A stretch of DNA of 64,000 nt from Brassica napus (GCF_020379485.1 NC_063449.1:39677473-39741472), one strand, 5' to 3'. Shown: positions 47,195 to 59,174, counted from the stretch's first letter. The notes: generated from the letters alone by a model not told the origin. Numbers and translations: made by a program.

Positions 47195-49286
47195 GAGAAC
47201 TTTGTGTTTTGTTCTACTTTGAGATTCAATAACTTGGTGTGTTAATACTTTGATTTTGATGAGCATTTGAGTTTAGTTTATTTGGCCTTATTTTATGTCA
47301 TTGGAAATGAAATGGAATCCCCTGTATATTAATAGAGAAACATTAAAAAAGTTATAAATGTGAATTGTATTAATTAAAAAAGTGACATGATGAGTTGTCA
47401 CATAATTAAAATGTTAATTTTGTTTACGTGACAGCTTGAAATTCAATTGAAAATTTTGTTAATCCAAAATTAAATTGCTAGAGAATGTTATATTATATAA
47501 TATGTCCATTATGGACCAATGATTTATCAAAATGAAATTATTATATATTATTTCCTTTAATAAAACCTACGGAATTATGTAATGTGACTAAGATTACGTA
47601 ATGTGACTAAAATATATATGGCAATTAATGATTTTAAATAATAAAGATTTGCTAACAATCTATATACTTTCTATCATTTTTTAAAATTATTTATTATTAA
47701 AATAAATTAAAAAATTACATTAATCATATCATAAAAATATAGATTTTTTTGTATATGTTATATTTTAAATTTTTCAAAACACGTATAAATTACTAAAACT
47801 GCTAAAAGTCTCACACAAACTTTTGTGATCAAGGTTTAAATTTTTTTCTATAATAAGATACAATGATTATAAAATCATATGAATAAATAATTTTATTTTA
47901 GTAGGTGTTTATGTTAATATAAATATATATATTTCATATCGTTTAAATTAAAATATAAATCATATGAAAATACATACTTATATTTTGATATTTACGTTGA
48001 ACATATATTGAAACGTTATCATTTTAATTTTGAAATCTTCATTGTTTTTCTAAAATGATTATAAATTATTGAAAACACTAAACATTCCACATTAAAAAAA
48101 AATCGATAGTGTAAAATTTTGTCACACAAATATGTAAATAATCATAAAATCATATGAGTAGAAACCTTATTTAATAAATATTCATATTAAAAGTAAACTA
48201 TATATTTATGTTAATATCATTTAAATTTAATTATATATCATATACGATAGATAAGATAGATTGTTTTGATTTATTTACCGTAAAATGGTTGCGAACAAAC
48301 AAGAGCGGTCGTTTGATTTATATGTGCACTTCAATTTATTACATAATAGTAACTGAGTTTTTAGTTATTAATATATAATTATTATTTTATTATTTCATAA
48401 TATGCAGGAAAACATAAAATAAGTAATAAATATAAAATATTTATTCTGCTCAAGGCGCGAACCTTATCTTAAATATGTATCTTTTTAATAATTTTAAATC
48501 TTACACATTTTCTAAATCTCAGGCCAAAACTAATTAACGAAATGATAATAAACTCAAAAATCAATATTTATATCGAGTAATAGCCAAAATGAAAAAAAAG
48601 ACACAAAAATGAAAAAAAATATTGAAGATACATAGGATTGACAAGTGAACGTAAACTTCTCATAACCATAATTAACTTTTAAATTGCTAAATCATGATAT
48701 AAAACTGAACTGCCATAGTTTTATTGTAACCAAATAGTAGGGGTGAGATTCTTCGGCCTAAACTTTAGGTTCTTATGCGATAAGTAATTTTTACCTAAAA
48801 TATTTTTAAAAATGAGATCAGCTCATCAGTAAACAAATCATGTAATTAACAAAAAAGTTTTTAAAAAATTGTTTAAAAACCAAAAATATTTATTCGATCA
48901 AGAATATAAATTTTATTTTACCATACGATATTTCTTAAATAATTTTCATATAAATTCACCCTATCCTAGTTTTATTACTAATACAAAACACGTGATACAT
49001 ATAACTACATAAGGATGATACTTATTCGTAATCCTGGCAATTATAAAAGTCATAGAGATAAACAAAAGTCAGACAACCAGCTTACAAACTTAATAATGTA
49101 GCCAAACAGGTTTAAGATCAGATCAGTGACCGATCAAAACGACAAGAACTTGGTAAACTTAGTACCTATAATCATCATCAAAGATCATGTAGTTATTGCT
49201 TCCTCCACCTCCTCCTCTCCTCCCTCTTTCATAACTATCCTTCTGCATAAAAAAAATAACATCCATTAAACATTTAAACATAAACA
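47195..49286. repeat. Duplicated block, copy B, split by a Helitron
   Basis: 47195-47317 and 48970-49286 together match copy A at 42676-43112. The right part is the genuine 3' end of HVA22C. Confidence 0.88.
47318..48969 (+). mobile_element. Non-autonomous Helitron (1652 bp), boundaries confirmed by empty site
   Basis: Starts TCCCCTGTATATTAA after A (47317) and ends TATCCTAG before T (48970). The flanks join into the sequence still continuous at 42797 in copy A. A second, decayed terminus of the same type lies inside at 48443-48472 (gctcaaggcgcgaaccttatcttaa), so the element may have extended past an older 3' end. Related to the Helitron at 23786-26038 by its 5' end. Confidence 0.85.
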
Positions 49287-50539
49287 ACCAACCCATACAC
49301 ATGTTAATATATATGTAAATGATTTTGAATTTACCCTGACGATCATTCGCTCAAATGCGTCGGTGCCGTGTTTTTCCATGTATTTCTCGGCAGCAGTGAG
49401 GATATCGTCGTCGTCACGTTTGGGAAAGAAGTTGAACTTCTTCTGAGGAACGTACCAAATATTGGTGGAAGCTCTTTGAGGATTCATGTAGAATGGCCTG
49501 ATGAAATGTCTGTAGACGTGTTCTGCTCCATTAAACTGTGGTAGCACTAGCCAGCATATCCCCACCAGCTTCAAGAACGGCCATATCGGGAACCTTATTA
49601 GAAAAAAGAGATTTGATTATTTATTATATGACCAAAGCTTGTAAGCCTAAACTAAATGGTGTGCACTAGCATAAAAATAGTAGTAACGTTACAGAACTAA
49701 CCATTCGAGGAGTTTGGAGAAAATGAGTTCGAAGAGGGAGATGATTGCGTAGAGAACCCAATAGGTGAGCCATTGCTCGTCTTCTGCTAATGATTTTGTC
49801 TCTATTGCTTTCACTGATGCATATCTATTCATTTTTGTAACCATAATTAGTTATTTAAATATAATAACTACATGAATACTCCAAAAGCATGACGCCTCGT
49901 GTCTTGGATTATAAGTGGGTTTGTGTGGAAATACGTGCATCTGAGAAAAGACTAATCTTCTTTAATCTTTATTGACATATTTTAGTTTTCAAAGGTTTAG
50001 TTTTTGCATCTTTTTCCCTTAAATTTTCCAATGTTCATATCAATGTGAATGAAAGATTAGGCCTGAAAGTAAGTTTTGCTATCAATTTAATCTTTTATTT
50101 ACCCCAACTAACACATAAAATTAGCTTTAAAGTGAGTTCTGCTAACCCCCAATTAATTAACACACACAAATTATACGGAGAGAGATTTCACTTACAGAGG
50201 GTAGACGAGAGCAACCAATGGACTGTAGAAGCAAAAAAAAGTAGCAAGTTTCAACTTTCAAATAAAATTAAAACACAAAATTAAACTCTATAAATCAGTT
50301 AGAAATCTGAAGATGGTTTCTCTTTCAAAACTGGAATCAAGAACATAGACAATGTAGTTGAACTCAGTAGAAATACGAAAAAAAGGAAACAAGGTACACG
50401 ATCTAATTAACAAATTAAAAAGAAAACAAGATAAGGATCTGTAAAGAAGAGAGAGATGGAAAGAGACATACAGAGCAAGAACATCGAAGTTCTTGATGAG
50501 AACTTGAAGAACATTGTCATCTCCAGAATGAGAAGGCAT
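49159..50539 (-). CDS. HVA22C: HVA22-like protein c (TB2/DP1/REEP family)
   Basis: Five exons on the minus strand: 50539-50472, 50222-50196, 49824-49702, 49593-49335 and 49242-49159, GT-AG with continuous frame, 186 residues. The 27-bp second exon is easily missed. The TB2/DP1 domain covers roughly residues 20-120: LPLVALVYPLYASVKAIET, then EDEQWLTYWVLYAII, two hydrophobic hairpin regions, and FPIWPFLKLVGICWL. The C-terminal tail has FIRPFYMNP and NIWYVP, then an acidic-basic end rich in Gly. HVA22/REEP proteins shape ER tubules and in barley are induced by abscisic acid. In Arabidopsis HVA22C is next to TCP15, as here. The last exon and 3' flank are duplicated at 42676-43112. Confidence 0.92.
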
Positions 50540-51221
50540 TATTACTACTCTCCAGTGTCTTCCTTAATGTCCAAAGCTTTCGCCTATTTATTTTTCTTCT
50601 CTCCTTTCTCACAGTGTAGAAGTTGAATGGAGTCCAGCTTTTACCTTGGACTTTTATGACCACTCCTTTTTTTTGTTTTTCTTATTTTTACTTCTAAGCA
50701 AAATGAGGGAAACAAAAACAAATCATGTTTGCACGGCCTCGAGCAATGAGGCACCGAAAACTCACCCTTCCCCGACAATTGTTTATTTCTAAACACATTT
50801 ATAAGAATATTACTTGAGAGTGACTCCAGTTTCTACTCAGTAACTTTAGTATATTTTTAACTCCAGAGTTAAGACATAAAAATTAATTATATTTGATTTA
50901 TCTGGTGTATAAGTTTGAAGTGATTTATCAAATACCTTTAAGAAAGTTAAATGAGGGAATATGAGTTGAGATTATGCCTCAAAATGTCCGTCCAAACTAT
51001 ACTTTACCGCTTTCTTAGCTTCATTTAATACTTGGGCTTTATGAACCCCATGTTTCTATCTAGCCCATATCAATCAATGGGGGATGGAGGAAGTATCATG
51101 CAATTTGGGCCTGAGCAAATACAGAACACCATATATATTTCAACAACGCATGGAAATGATAAAAGAAAAGCTTTGATCAAAAAAAAAAAAAAAGCTAACC
51201 TCTCTTAAAACATTTCGGCCT
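50540..51221. other. HVA22C upstream region
   Basis: No other gene seen. The first 100 bp are the likely 5' untranslated region and promoter. A poly-A run at 51180-51193 is close to the Harbinger left end. Confidence 0.5.
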
Positions 51222-51516
51222 GAGACCATCTTTATCCTAAAGACCCTAATGGGTCTCTTAATTTTATTTTAGCATTATTTAAAGAGTTAATTTTGGTGAG
51301 AGAGTTGATTAAGAAACTTACACTTTTCCTCCCTCCATTACAAGTCTCTTATTTGAGGTTTTTTAAAAAAAATATTAAACATTTTTTATTGAAAAAAAAA
51401 AAATTTGTTACATAAAGCATAATAAAATATTACATTGTAAACATAGATTTTTAAATTAAAACATCAAAACAAAGATTAGAAAAACAAACGGGAACATTTG
51501 AAAGAAGCGTTCGAGC

Positions 51517-52845
51517 TCAGTTGTCGTCTTCATCTCCTCCAAATTTAGACCATAAATGTTCAACTAAATCAGCTTTTAGTTGTTGATGCATCTGTCTATC
51601 ACGAATTGTAGTTAGAACACCCATCATATTAGCAATATTTGTAGGCATATCTGTGAAGAAATTGAGATCGACATGCGAACTTCCGTTGTCTTCTGCTTGT
51701 TCGAACTCCGAAGAATCAAGCAGAGTGTATGAATCTCGTTCGTCTTCAACAATCATATTATGGAGTAAGATACATGCTCGCATAATCTTCCCAATTTTGA
51801 CTTTATCCCAAAAAAGTGCGGGATTTTTAACAATGGCAAAGCGAGCTTGCAAGACTCCAAAAGCACGCTCGACATCCTTTCGGACAGCTTCTTGACGTTG
51901 AGCAAATAAAACTGCTTTCGGCCCTTGGGGTAGTTGAATCGATTGGATAAAAGTTGCCCATTTTGGGTAAATACCATCTGTGAGATAGTAAGTCATGTGA
52001 TACTCTCTTCCATTGACATAGTAAGTGACTTCTGGCGTATGACCCTTTATAATGTCATCAAAAACAGGCGAGCGATCAAGAACATTGATATCGTTTAACG
52101 TACCTGGAGGTCCAAAAAATGCGTGCCATATCCAGAGATCGTATGAAGCAACCGCCTCTAAAACAATTGTTGGTTTACCCGAACCACGGGAATATTGCCC
52201 TTTCCAAGCGGTGGGACAATTATTCCACTCCCAGTGCATACAATCGATGCTTCCAATCATTCCGGGAAATCCTCGATACTCTCCAACATTAAGTAGACGT
52301 TGAAGATCAGCCGGTGTCGGTTTTCTTAGGTACTCATCGCCAAACAAACATATAATCCCTTCGACGAAATTTTCCACGCATAACCGAGTTGTTGTTTCAC
52401 CGAGCCGGAGGTATTCGTCGACCGCATCAGCCGCAGAACCATATGCCAATACACGAATGGCTGCAGTACACTTTTGAAGGGGAGAGAGACTACTCCTTCC
52501 GAGACCATCTTGCTTTTCCTTAAAGTAAAGAACTTCGTTGGAGAGACGATCAACAATGCGCGTAAATAATGGTTTGTTCATTCTAAAACGTCGACGGAAT
52601 AAATTTTCAGGATACGTTGGAGTATCACTAAAATAATCATTCCATAAACGGATATGCCCTTCCTCACGATTTCTTTCTATATACGCTCGTTTTTTTCTTT
52701 TCTTTCTCCGTTCTTCTTGATCACGATGAATGATTAAATTTTCAAAGGCTTGATCAAAATGTTGATCAAAGACCTCATCAAATGCATCATCAAAAGCATC
52801 ATCATCAAAAGATTCATCTAAAGTATTTTGTGAAGAAGAAGCCAT
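51517..52845 (-). CDS. PIF/Harbinger transposase (DDE nuclease)
   Basis: Intronless frame of 442 residues from the ATG at 52845 (MASSSQ). The open frame continues upstream to 53040 through a duplicated leader (two 34-bp CAACAACAA-rich units), which is unlikely to be coding. Features: an acidic N-terminus with FDDAFDE-type repeats; a basic KKRKKR stretch near residue 45; a helical region; and the DDE nuclease with GSIDCMHW (first Asp, about 200), GTLNDINVL (second Asp, about 250) and HNMIVEDE (Glu, about 366). Family length is 400-450, so it is full size. It cuts and joins element ends and works with the Myb-like partner encoded next to it. No stop or frameshift. I see no reason it could not be active. 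Confidence 0.93.
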   Translation of the reverse strand: MASSSQNTLDESFDDDAFDDAFDEVFDQHFDQAFENLIIHRDQEERRKKRKKRAYIERNREEGHIRLWNDYFSDTPTYPENLFRRRFRMNKPLFTRIVDRLSNEVLYFKEKQDGLGRSSLSPLQKCTAAIRVLAYGSAADAVDEYLRLGETTTRLCVENFVEGIICLFGDEYLRKPTPADLQRLLNVGEYRGFPGMIGSIDCMHWEWNNCPTAWKGQYSRGSGKPTIVLEAVASYDLWIWHAFFGPPGTLNDINVLDRSPVFDDIIKGHTPEVTYYVNGREYHMTYYLTDGIYPKWATFIQSIQLPQGPKAVLFAQRQEAVRKDVERAFGVLQARFAIVKNPALFWDKVKIGKIMRACILLHNMIVEDERDSYTLLDSSEFEQAEDNGSSHVDLNFFTDMPTNIANMMGVLTTIRDRQMHQQLKADLVEHLWSKFGGDEDDN

Positions 52846-52879
52846 ATATGGTGATTGAAAATATGAGATGGTTTTTGTG

Positions 52880-53200
52880 AGTTTGTTGTTGTTGTGTTTG
52901 AAGAGAGGAGATGAGTTTGTTGTTGTTGTGTTTGAAGAGAGGAGAGGAGTTTGTTTTGGCGATTGATATAAAGAGAAGATGAGTGCATATAAATAGAGAA
53001 GATGAGTGCATATAAACACGTCCGTGATATACAAGTCCACTTGACACTAACGGACATACAAGTCCGTGACATACAAGTCCGTGACATCCCCACTTGACAC
53101 TAACAGACACATAAAGGCCACACTCCACTTGAAACTAACAGACACGTACACATATAGACACATACACATAAAGACACTAACAGACACTCCACTCCGTGAC
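52880..53200. repeat. Short tandem repeats between the two Harbinger genes
   Basis: Two 34-bp leader units (52880-52950, with 'gagtttgttgttgttgtgtttgaagagagga') are followed, near 53030-53200, by repeated 'cacttgacactaacagacac', 'acaagtccgtgacat' and 'acacataaagacac' motifs. They lie in the transposase leader and could be binding sites or simple slippage. Confidence 0.7.
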
Positions 53201-53466
53201 TCGCTTCAGTCGAAGGCAAAACTCCAAAACTCATGTCACGCAAGCATCCTGGCCAAGACAAAGACATACATTAACATTAGCATGATAAGAAATATAAAAT
53301 ACTACAGACGAAGACAAATATTGACATTAACATAAAACATTTTATATCATCACTAACCAGACCATTACAATAAAATCCTTGAGAACTTAAATATTTTAAA
53401 ACTTAAGCTCTTTAACAGAGCTTTGAAATTCGAGAAACAAACATAATTAACTAACAATCACAACAC

Positions 53467-54516
53467 CTAATTAGACAGCAACAACTCTTTAGTTAACTTC
53501 TTCTTCAGAGCTACTTCATCATCATCTAGAGGTTCTTGTTTAGCCATGAGCCTGTCCAGAAGCTTCATCTTCGACATCTTCTCCTTCCTAACTAACATGT
53601 TCTGAAGCTCACCAATGTCTTTCCCCTCAGTAATTGGTTTCTCCCCACGGGCTTTTGCAGCCTTAACACCAGGGGGACGAGATGTTCCTTCTACAGCAGC
53701 CTCGTTTTCATTGACTTTCGAGCTTGCTCCTGAATGTGAACCGTCGACAAACTTCCTCCTTTTCGAGCTGGTATCAGTTTTAGCAGTAGCGAGCTCACAC
53801 CACTTCTGGTCGTTGCGAAGCTCGTTCCAGGCATGTTCGAGACCGAACTTCTTTTTTTGGTTATTGAAGAAGATCTCGTGGGCCAGTTTTAGAACGTCAT
53901 TGTCATTCATGCCACTGGTTTTCTCTCTTGTGGCTGCTTCATACGCCCCTGAGAACTTGCAAACTGCTTCATTCACCTTGTGCCAACGTTGCTTGCATTG
54001 ACTACCCTCTCGTTTTTCAGAGGCTGCAAGTTTAGGACTAGCCGAGAAGTATGCTGCAACTCTGGTCCAGAAAGCCACAGACTTCTGCTCATTCCCCACA
54101 ACGGGGTCTTTGCTCGTGTTCAACCACGCGCTAATGAGCACTATATCCTCTGTAGCTGTCCACGACCTTCTTTCCTTACGCTCTGGTCGCTGCTCTGCAG
54201 CTTGACTACCTGAGGAGGGTTGTTGACTGCCAAAGACAACATTTTGTTGACTATTAAGTAGGTCAACAAAATTGGCAGAATCCTCAAATGGATTGAAATC
54301 CATTTTCGAAGACAAGGATATAGTAGAAAGAGGAGACAGAGGAGAAAGAGGAGACAGAGGAGAAAGAGGAGACAGTGGAGAAAGAGGAGAAAGAGGAGAC
54401 AGAGGAGACAGAGGAGAAAGAGGAGAAAGAGGAGATGGTGGAGAAAGATGAGACAGAGGAGAAAGAGGAGGCAGAGGAGCCGGAGGAGAAAGAGAAGGAA
54501 GAGCTATCAAGCTCAT
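53467..54516 (-). CDS. Harbinger Myb/SANT-like protein (ORF1 partner)
   Basis: Open frame of 349 residues from the ATG at 54516. An internal ATG at 54303 (MDFNPFEDS) gives 278 residues and is the likely family start. The first 71 residues are a Leu-Ser-Pro/Leu repeat made by an AGGAGACAGAGGAGAAAG-type DNA repeat. The Myb-like trihelix domain (RRSWTATEDIVLISAW, then WTRVAAYF and CKQRWHKVN) spans about residues 48-130 of the shorter form; a basic linker and a Lys/Glu-rich helical C-terminus follow. In PIF/Harbinger this protein binds the element ends and brings the transposase into the nucleus. Intact. The upstream extension may be untranslated. Confidence 0.85.
   Translation of the reverse strand: MSLIALPSLSPPAPLPPLSPLSHLSPPSPLSPLSPLSPLSPLSPLSPLSPLSPLSPLSPLSPLSTISLSSKMDFNPFEDSANFVDLLNSQQNVVFGSQQPSSGSQAAEQRPERKERRSWTATEDIVLISAWLNTSKDPVVGNEQKSVAFWTRVAAYFSASPKLAASEKREGSQCKQRWHKVNEAVCKFSGAYEAATREKTSGMNDNDVLKLAHEIFFNNQKKKFGLEHAWNELRNDQKWCELATAKTDTSSKRRKFVDGSHSGASSKVNENEAAVEGTSRPPGVKAAKARGEKPITEGKDIGELQNMLVRKEKMSKMKLLDRLMAKQEPLDDDEVALKKKLTKELLLSN
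54315..54500. repeat. GGAGACAGAGGAGAAAGA minisatellite
   Basis: About twenty 9-bp half-units (aggagacag / aggagaaag) in tandem. They are open on both strands, giving a Leu-Ser-Pro repeat on the minus strand and Glu-Lys on the plus strand. Confidence 0.9.
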
Positions 54517-55985
54517 TCAGATGTTGGAGATTGAAGAGAAAGACAGTGGTTATAAATAATACAAGGAAGAGAGGTAGCATTCAAGACACCAACCCAAACA
54601 ACTCAACACAAACAATTCATCATAGAAGCTTTTTAAAATTTATGTTTCAACTACTAGCAGACTTGAATGCTGATCGAATTGACACATATCTAACAACAAA
54701 CAAAGGAGTTTCACAGAAGCTTTTTAAAATTTATCTAACCACAGAAGCTTTTTAAAATTTATGGTTCAACTTATGTTTCTATCTAACCATCAGTTCTATT
54801 TAATACCATACACAACCATCAACCATAAATCTAACACTTAACTACATCTTTAATTACACGAGTTTCAAATCATCACAGAAGCTAACCACATCACTTCTAA
54901 TTCAATTCATTTCATTTCATATCGGACCAGATGTTGGAGAGTAACACTAACCTGCATTGAAGAACCTTCCTGACCTCTCTTTCCACTTAGCAGATCAAAC
55001 GCAAGTTGATCCCTTGTCTCACGTTGATCCTTTCATCTCACCACACAAAGGCAGAAACAAAATAAATTCAATCAGCAAAAATAGCCAAATAAACATTGAT
55101 GAACTTGCAACAAACAAAACAAGCTTGGAAAAAAAATTGTTCCAGCTAAACCCAACAAAATCATATGACAGAAACATTATCAAAATAGATTCACTTGCAA
55201 CAAACAAATCACAACTTATGAAGCCACAATCAGAGACATACATCATTGAAGAACATGAAACAGAAGCATTACCTGTACGAATCGCGGAGAGGCATCGACA
55301 GAGAGCTCTGTCGCCGTGGAGGAGAGCCACCGACAGATAGCCATATATCGCCGTCGACGACTACCACCGCGAGAAAGAATCGAACCTACAAACCAAACAA
55401 ACCTGCAGTCAGAACAAGAATAAGTGTAGAATAAAACATGCATGCTTGAAGAACACAACAAACGCTTTAAATTTACCTTCAGATTCCAGTTTATCGACCC
55501 AGAAAGAGAGTGCCGTCCTTCGCCGACGAGAAGCCCCACGGAGAGGGAGATAATCGACGATTTCCTTCGTCGACGTCAGCCACCGAGAGAGAGAGGTCTG
55601 GCTTCGTTTCCTCCAGGAGTCACAAAGAGAGAGAGAGAGAGAGAGAATCGCCCTTTCGTCTGCGAGCCACAGAGAGAGACGATCTCGTTTCGTCTGAGTC
55701 CCATGGAGACATGGACTTTCGCCGGCAAGTCGAAGAACCATGGAGGAAGAGAGAATCGCCTTCTCGGAAAGGTAGGTGGAGAGGTTTCGAGAGAAAGAGA
55801 GAATGAACCAAAACAAACCGTAGACGCTTTTCCTCTCTCTTCTTCCTTTGCCTACACGTGTTTCTCAAATACGGTCTCTACCTTACCCCAATTAAGCGAC
55901 GTCTCCAACGTTTATTGTATTTTTGATTTAATTTTAATGCACAATTAAATTAAGAGACCCCTAAAGACCACCGATAATGGTGCTC

Positions 55986-58202
55986 TGAGTTGCAGCAAAT
56001 AAATGCATATCACTTTTGTCGAGAACCAATATATATGTACCCTCAAAGTAAACAATCTAATTTATTCGTACATTTTATCTGCTTTCCTCTATTTTTTTTA
56101 TAACCGCAGTGTGAAAGAGATATAATTTATCTGCTTTCCTCTTCATCAATCTCTTCAACTCAAAGATGGAAGAGATATGTTCACTAGCATCTGGTTCCCA
56201 AGCGCTTGACAGCCATGCTACGCATCTTTTCCCCAGCAATCTACAACAAGATAGATCTTAAATTACATCAGTAGTTTGGTACGGTTTTAATTTGACTCTG
56301 TTTTATTAACGATTTTGATTTGGTTCCACTGTTTTGTTACTCTTAATAATTTTCTGTAGAAATTATTTTATTATTGATTTTTATGCATATAGTTAGGAAT
56401 ATCGAGAAACACCCCAAACATAAATATTTTAATATGAAAAACCTTTTTAAAAATATTTAGAAAGGTTTTCATATTAAAATAGTGAAGCTTGATCTAAAGT
56501 CTAAACAAAGTAGAGAAGCAAGTGACGTTATGATGATCATCTAATATCTTCCAGGTCAAAAACAAAGAGTCCACATGGATACACTTCTATACGATAGAAT
56601 TTCCACATTATATAACTACGTAGATCCAAAGTTCTATTTTTAAGTATGCTTTAGAGACATTTTTCATTTCTTTTGGACCTATAAGGTAATGCCAGGTTAC
56701 TATTCTCCTACTGGTGTCCTTTTCTTTTTCAGATTTCTTTTTTTACTATAAAATAAGACGCCGACATAAAACACAATGATCGGTCATGACTCGTATCTTA
56801 TTGTTTATCTATAAAGTAATACGTAAACAACAATATACAAATATCAAAGAAGATTCATGAGATCATCGGTGCCTCCATATTCTTCTCTATTATTATCGTC
56901 AAATCTAATTTAGTTTATTCATATATTTGTTACTGAGATCAACTTGAATTTGCACGCTTTTTTTGCCAAATGAATTTGCACTCTTTAAAAATGATTAAGA
57001 TCAAAGCTTATTTAAACCAATAAATATGCTTGGCATATCATGTGTATGAGATTATATAACCGACAGGCCTATGTTTTCAGGAATGGTTGGCACTTGGCCC
57101 CCATCTATAGAAGTTCCAATACTATTATATTTGAAAGTTTTTATTATTTTATTATGCAGATCAATAGTTTATTCTGTTAACATACTAATTGTATATGTAT
57201 ATGAGTATGTGTGGTGTAATTTTAAATTGCTAACGTACCAATTCCCATGCTCGTTGATACATCCACTTACTTTCGGTATACATTCGTTTCCGTATACACA
57301 CCCATGCAAGTAAAGACTGTATAGCGCAAGTAAAATCTGATCATAAAGACCGATACAAGATGCAGCGATACATTTATCACGCATGTTACATATACTTCCG
57401 TATTTGTTCTGTATAATGAAAATTTATCAACGAATTATTATTAGATATAAAAAAAATCAAGCTGGAATCTATAACCAATAGTTTGATAACTTGCTTATTA
57501 TATTTATCTATCAAATCTATAAAATTCCGTTCTAGCATACATTATTTCAATATTCGTGGATAAACTATTTGGCATTGATATGTCAGCATATCAACTCCTC
57601 ATTAGCAAACTTTTAATAACCAAAAATCACATTGTAATGTGGTTTAATTTGAACTTTATGATCTTCTTACTATATATAACATCACATATATATCAATAAT
57701 ATCTTTCTATAGATTGATAGACCAGTCAATATATTGAAAATATTAGGATGTAATTCACACAGGAGAAGTATCTTTTGAGACAATATGGTAGAAAGGATCA
57801 GACCATGAACAAACAAAAAACTGTAATATATCTTATTTGGCATGGTAAATGTTTTGTTGATTAACAGTTATACACATATAAAAGTGGTTCAGAAACCCTA
57901 ATCAAGTATTATATATGTCTCATTAGAATACTCTTCACATCACACTCAAGAGTAAAGAGAAAAACATTTCACAAGATAAATGCTACATACTAAAACATAT
58001 CGAAAAATCACGTTCTTACGTACTTAATACATTAATCAGAAGAATAATGAAACTCGATCAGAACTCGTGGAAGTTTATAAAGAAAAAAAATATATGAAAA
58101 AAGCAATGCAAAACAAAACACGCTTGTTTAAAAACAATCAAACAAACGAAAGGACAAAAAAAATCTCACAGATATATTGTTTGTGTGTGTTTTCTTTTTT
58201 GC
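55986..58202. other. Intergenic between Harbinger and TCP15, no gene seen
   Basis: AT-rich. The frame at 57071-57313 has no features. An imperfect inverted stretch lies near 56400-56480 ('aaacctttttaaaaatatttagaaaggtt'). TCP15 3' flank at the right end. Confidence 0.45.
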
Positions 58203-59174
58203 CTAGGAATGATGACTTGTGCTTCCATCTTCTTGATGGTTGTGATGATGATCTCCATCGCGGTTTTGCTGGTTTTCCGTCTCCTGAACCGGCCGGTACG
58301 CAGCGTTTAACGCCGATAAAACTCCGTAATGGTTATGTTCTCCTCCTCCACCTCCTACTCCTCCACCGTAACCAGACGCCAAAGGCTGTCCGGAAAACAA
58401 AGCAAACGGCGCTGGGAAGTTCATCAAATGTACTCCTCCTCCACCACCCGCTCCACCGCTGCCACCACCACCACCGCTGCTTGTGTTGTAAACGTCACCG
58501 GAATGATGAAAAGCCCATAGATTCTGCGTACTATCACCACTACTCCAAAACGGGGCCGTGGCAGGAGTCTGGCTAGTAGGCAAAGATCCAGCCGTTGATT
58601 GTACTAGATAGTTCCCCATCTGGTTGTGATCCACGAACTGAGAAGAAGAGCAAGAATGCGACTCATTCTTGGGACGCACCTGGTGAAGCTGCTGCTGCTG
58701 ATGATGTTGAGCCATCGCAGGCGAGTGGAAGTAATAGTTGCTCGGAGTTGTACGAAGATGAGCAGCAGAGAGAGAGGATCTTGAGCTACGAAGTGAGATA
58801 TTAAGAGAAGTGAAGTTAGCCGGTATGGTTCCCGTCCCCGTAGCGGCTATAACCGCCGGCTCAGCTTGCTGGAGAAGCCACTCGATGGTTTCACCGTCGG
58901 ATTTATGACCGAGCTCGCGTGTGAGCTGAAAGACACGTGCGGCGCACATGGCCGGCATACGGATCCTACGGCCCCGGCCTTCGACTTTGGTGTGTCTGTC
59001 CTTTGTTGAGGTTCGCTTTGGAGGTGGTTTCTTGGAGAGAGCGTTGGGGTCGGAGTTAGGTTCGGAAGACGAAGCTGATGGGATGATGGCTAAGGAAGTG
59101 GAAGAGGAGGAAGAAGAATCAAGAAGCTGGAGAGGGAAGTTTGGTCTTTGATGATGATCTGGATCAGGATCCAT
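58203..59174 (-). CDS. TCP15: Class I TCP transcription factor TCP15
   Basis: Single exon, 323 residues from the ATG at 59174 (MDPDPD); the frame extends upstream through ATC repeats but begins at TTG. The TCP domain lies at about residues 54-108: basic region [22 protein letters not shown] split by the class I spacing, then helix-loop-helix [24 protein letters not shown]. The rest is Ser, Gln, His and Gly-rich, with conserved [18 protein letters not shown] and QNLWAF segments and a His-rich end, matching Arabidopsis TCP15. Class I TCPs bind GTGGGNCC/site II motifs and control cell proliferation, endoreduplication, gynoecium development and growth hormone responses. The Gly/Ser repeats near 250 differ slightly from what I recall of Arabidopsis. 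Neighbour HVA22C supports orthology. Confidence 0.94.
   Translation of the reverse strand: MDPDPDHHQRPNFPLQLLDSSSSSSTSLAIIPSASSSEPNSDPNALSKKPPPKRTSTKDRHTKVEGRGRRIRMPAMCAARVFQLTRELGHKSDGETIEWLLQQAEPAVIAATGTGTIPANFTSLNISLRSSRSSLSAAHLRTTPSNYYFHSPAMAQHHQQQQLHQVRPKNESHSCSSSQFVDHNQMGNYLVQSTAGSLPTSQTPATAPFWSSGDSTQNLWAFHHSGDVYNTSSGGGGGSGGAGGGGGVHLMNFPAPFALFSGQPLASGYGGGVGGGGGEHNHYGVLSALNAAYRPVQETENQQNRDGDHHHNHQEDGSTSHHS

Larger units (their letters stand above)
51222..55985 (-). mobile_element. PIF/Harbinger DNA transposon, possibly autonomous (4.76 kb)
   Basis: The two ends are imperfect inverted repeats of about 45 bp: the left starts GAGACCATCTTTATCC and continues to GGGTCTCTTAATTTTA; the right in reverse starts GAGCACCATTATCGG and continues to GGGGTCTCTTAATTTA. 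A TGA is found at both borders (51221 and 55986 region), a candidate 3-bp target duplication, but alignment there is ambiguous. It carries both genes needed for PIF/Harbinger transposition, on the same strand. The part at 54600-55985 is upstream and untranslated sequence. Confidence 0.85.

Noticed and set aside
52846..53040. N-terminal extension of the Harbinger transposase
   Set aside because: It translates a duplicated CAACAA-rich leader; transposase homology starts at the ATG at 52845.
54375..54755. Glu-Lys-rich ORF on the plus strand
   Set aside because: Antisense reading of the 9-bp minisatellite in the Myb-like gene.
55243..55948. Several overlapping Ser/Arg-rich ORFs near the Harbinger right end
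   Set aside because: Overlapping frames on both strands in GAGA-rich sequence; no domain, inside the element's untranslated region.
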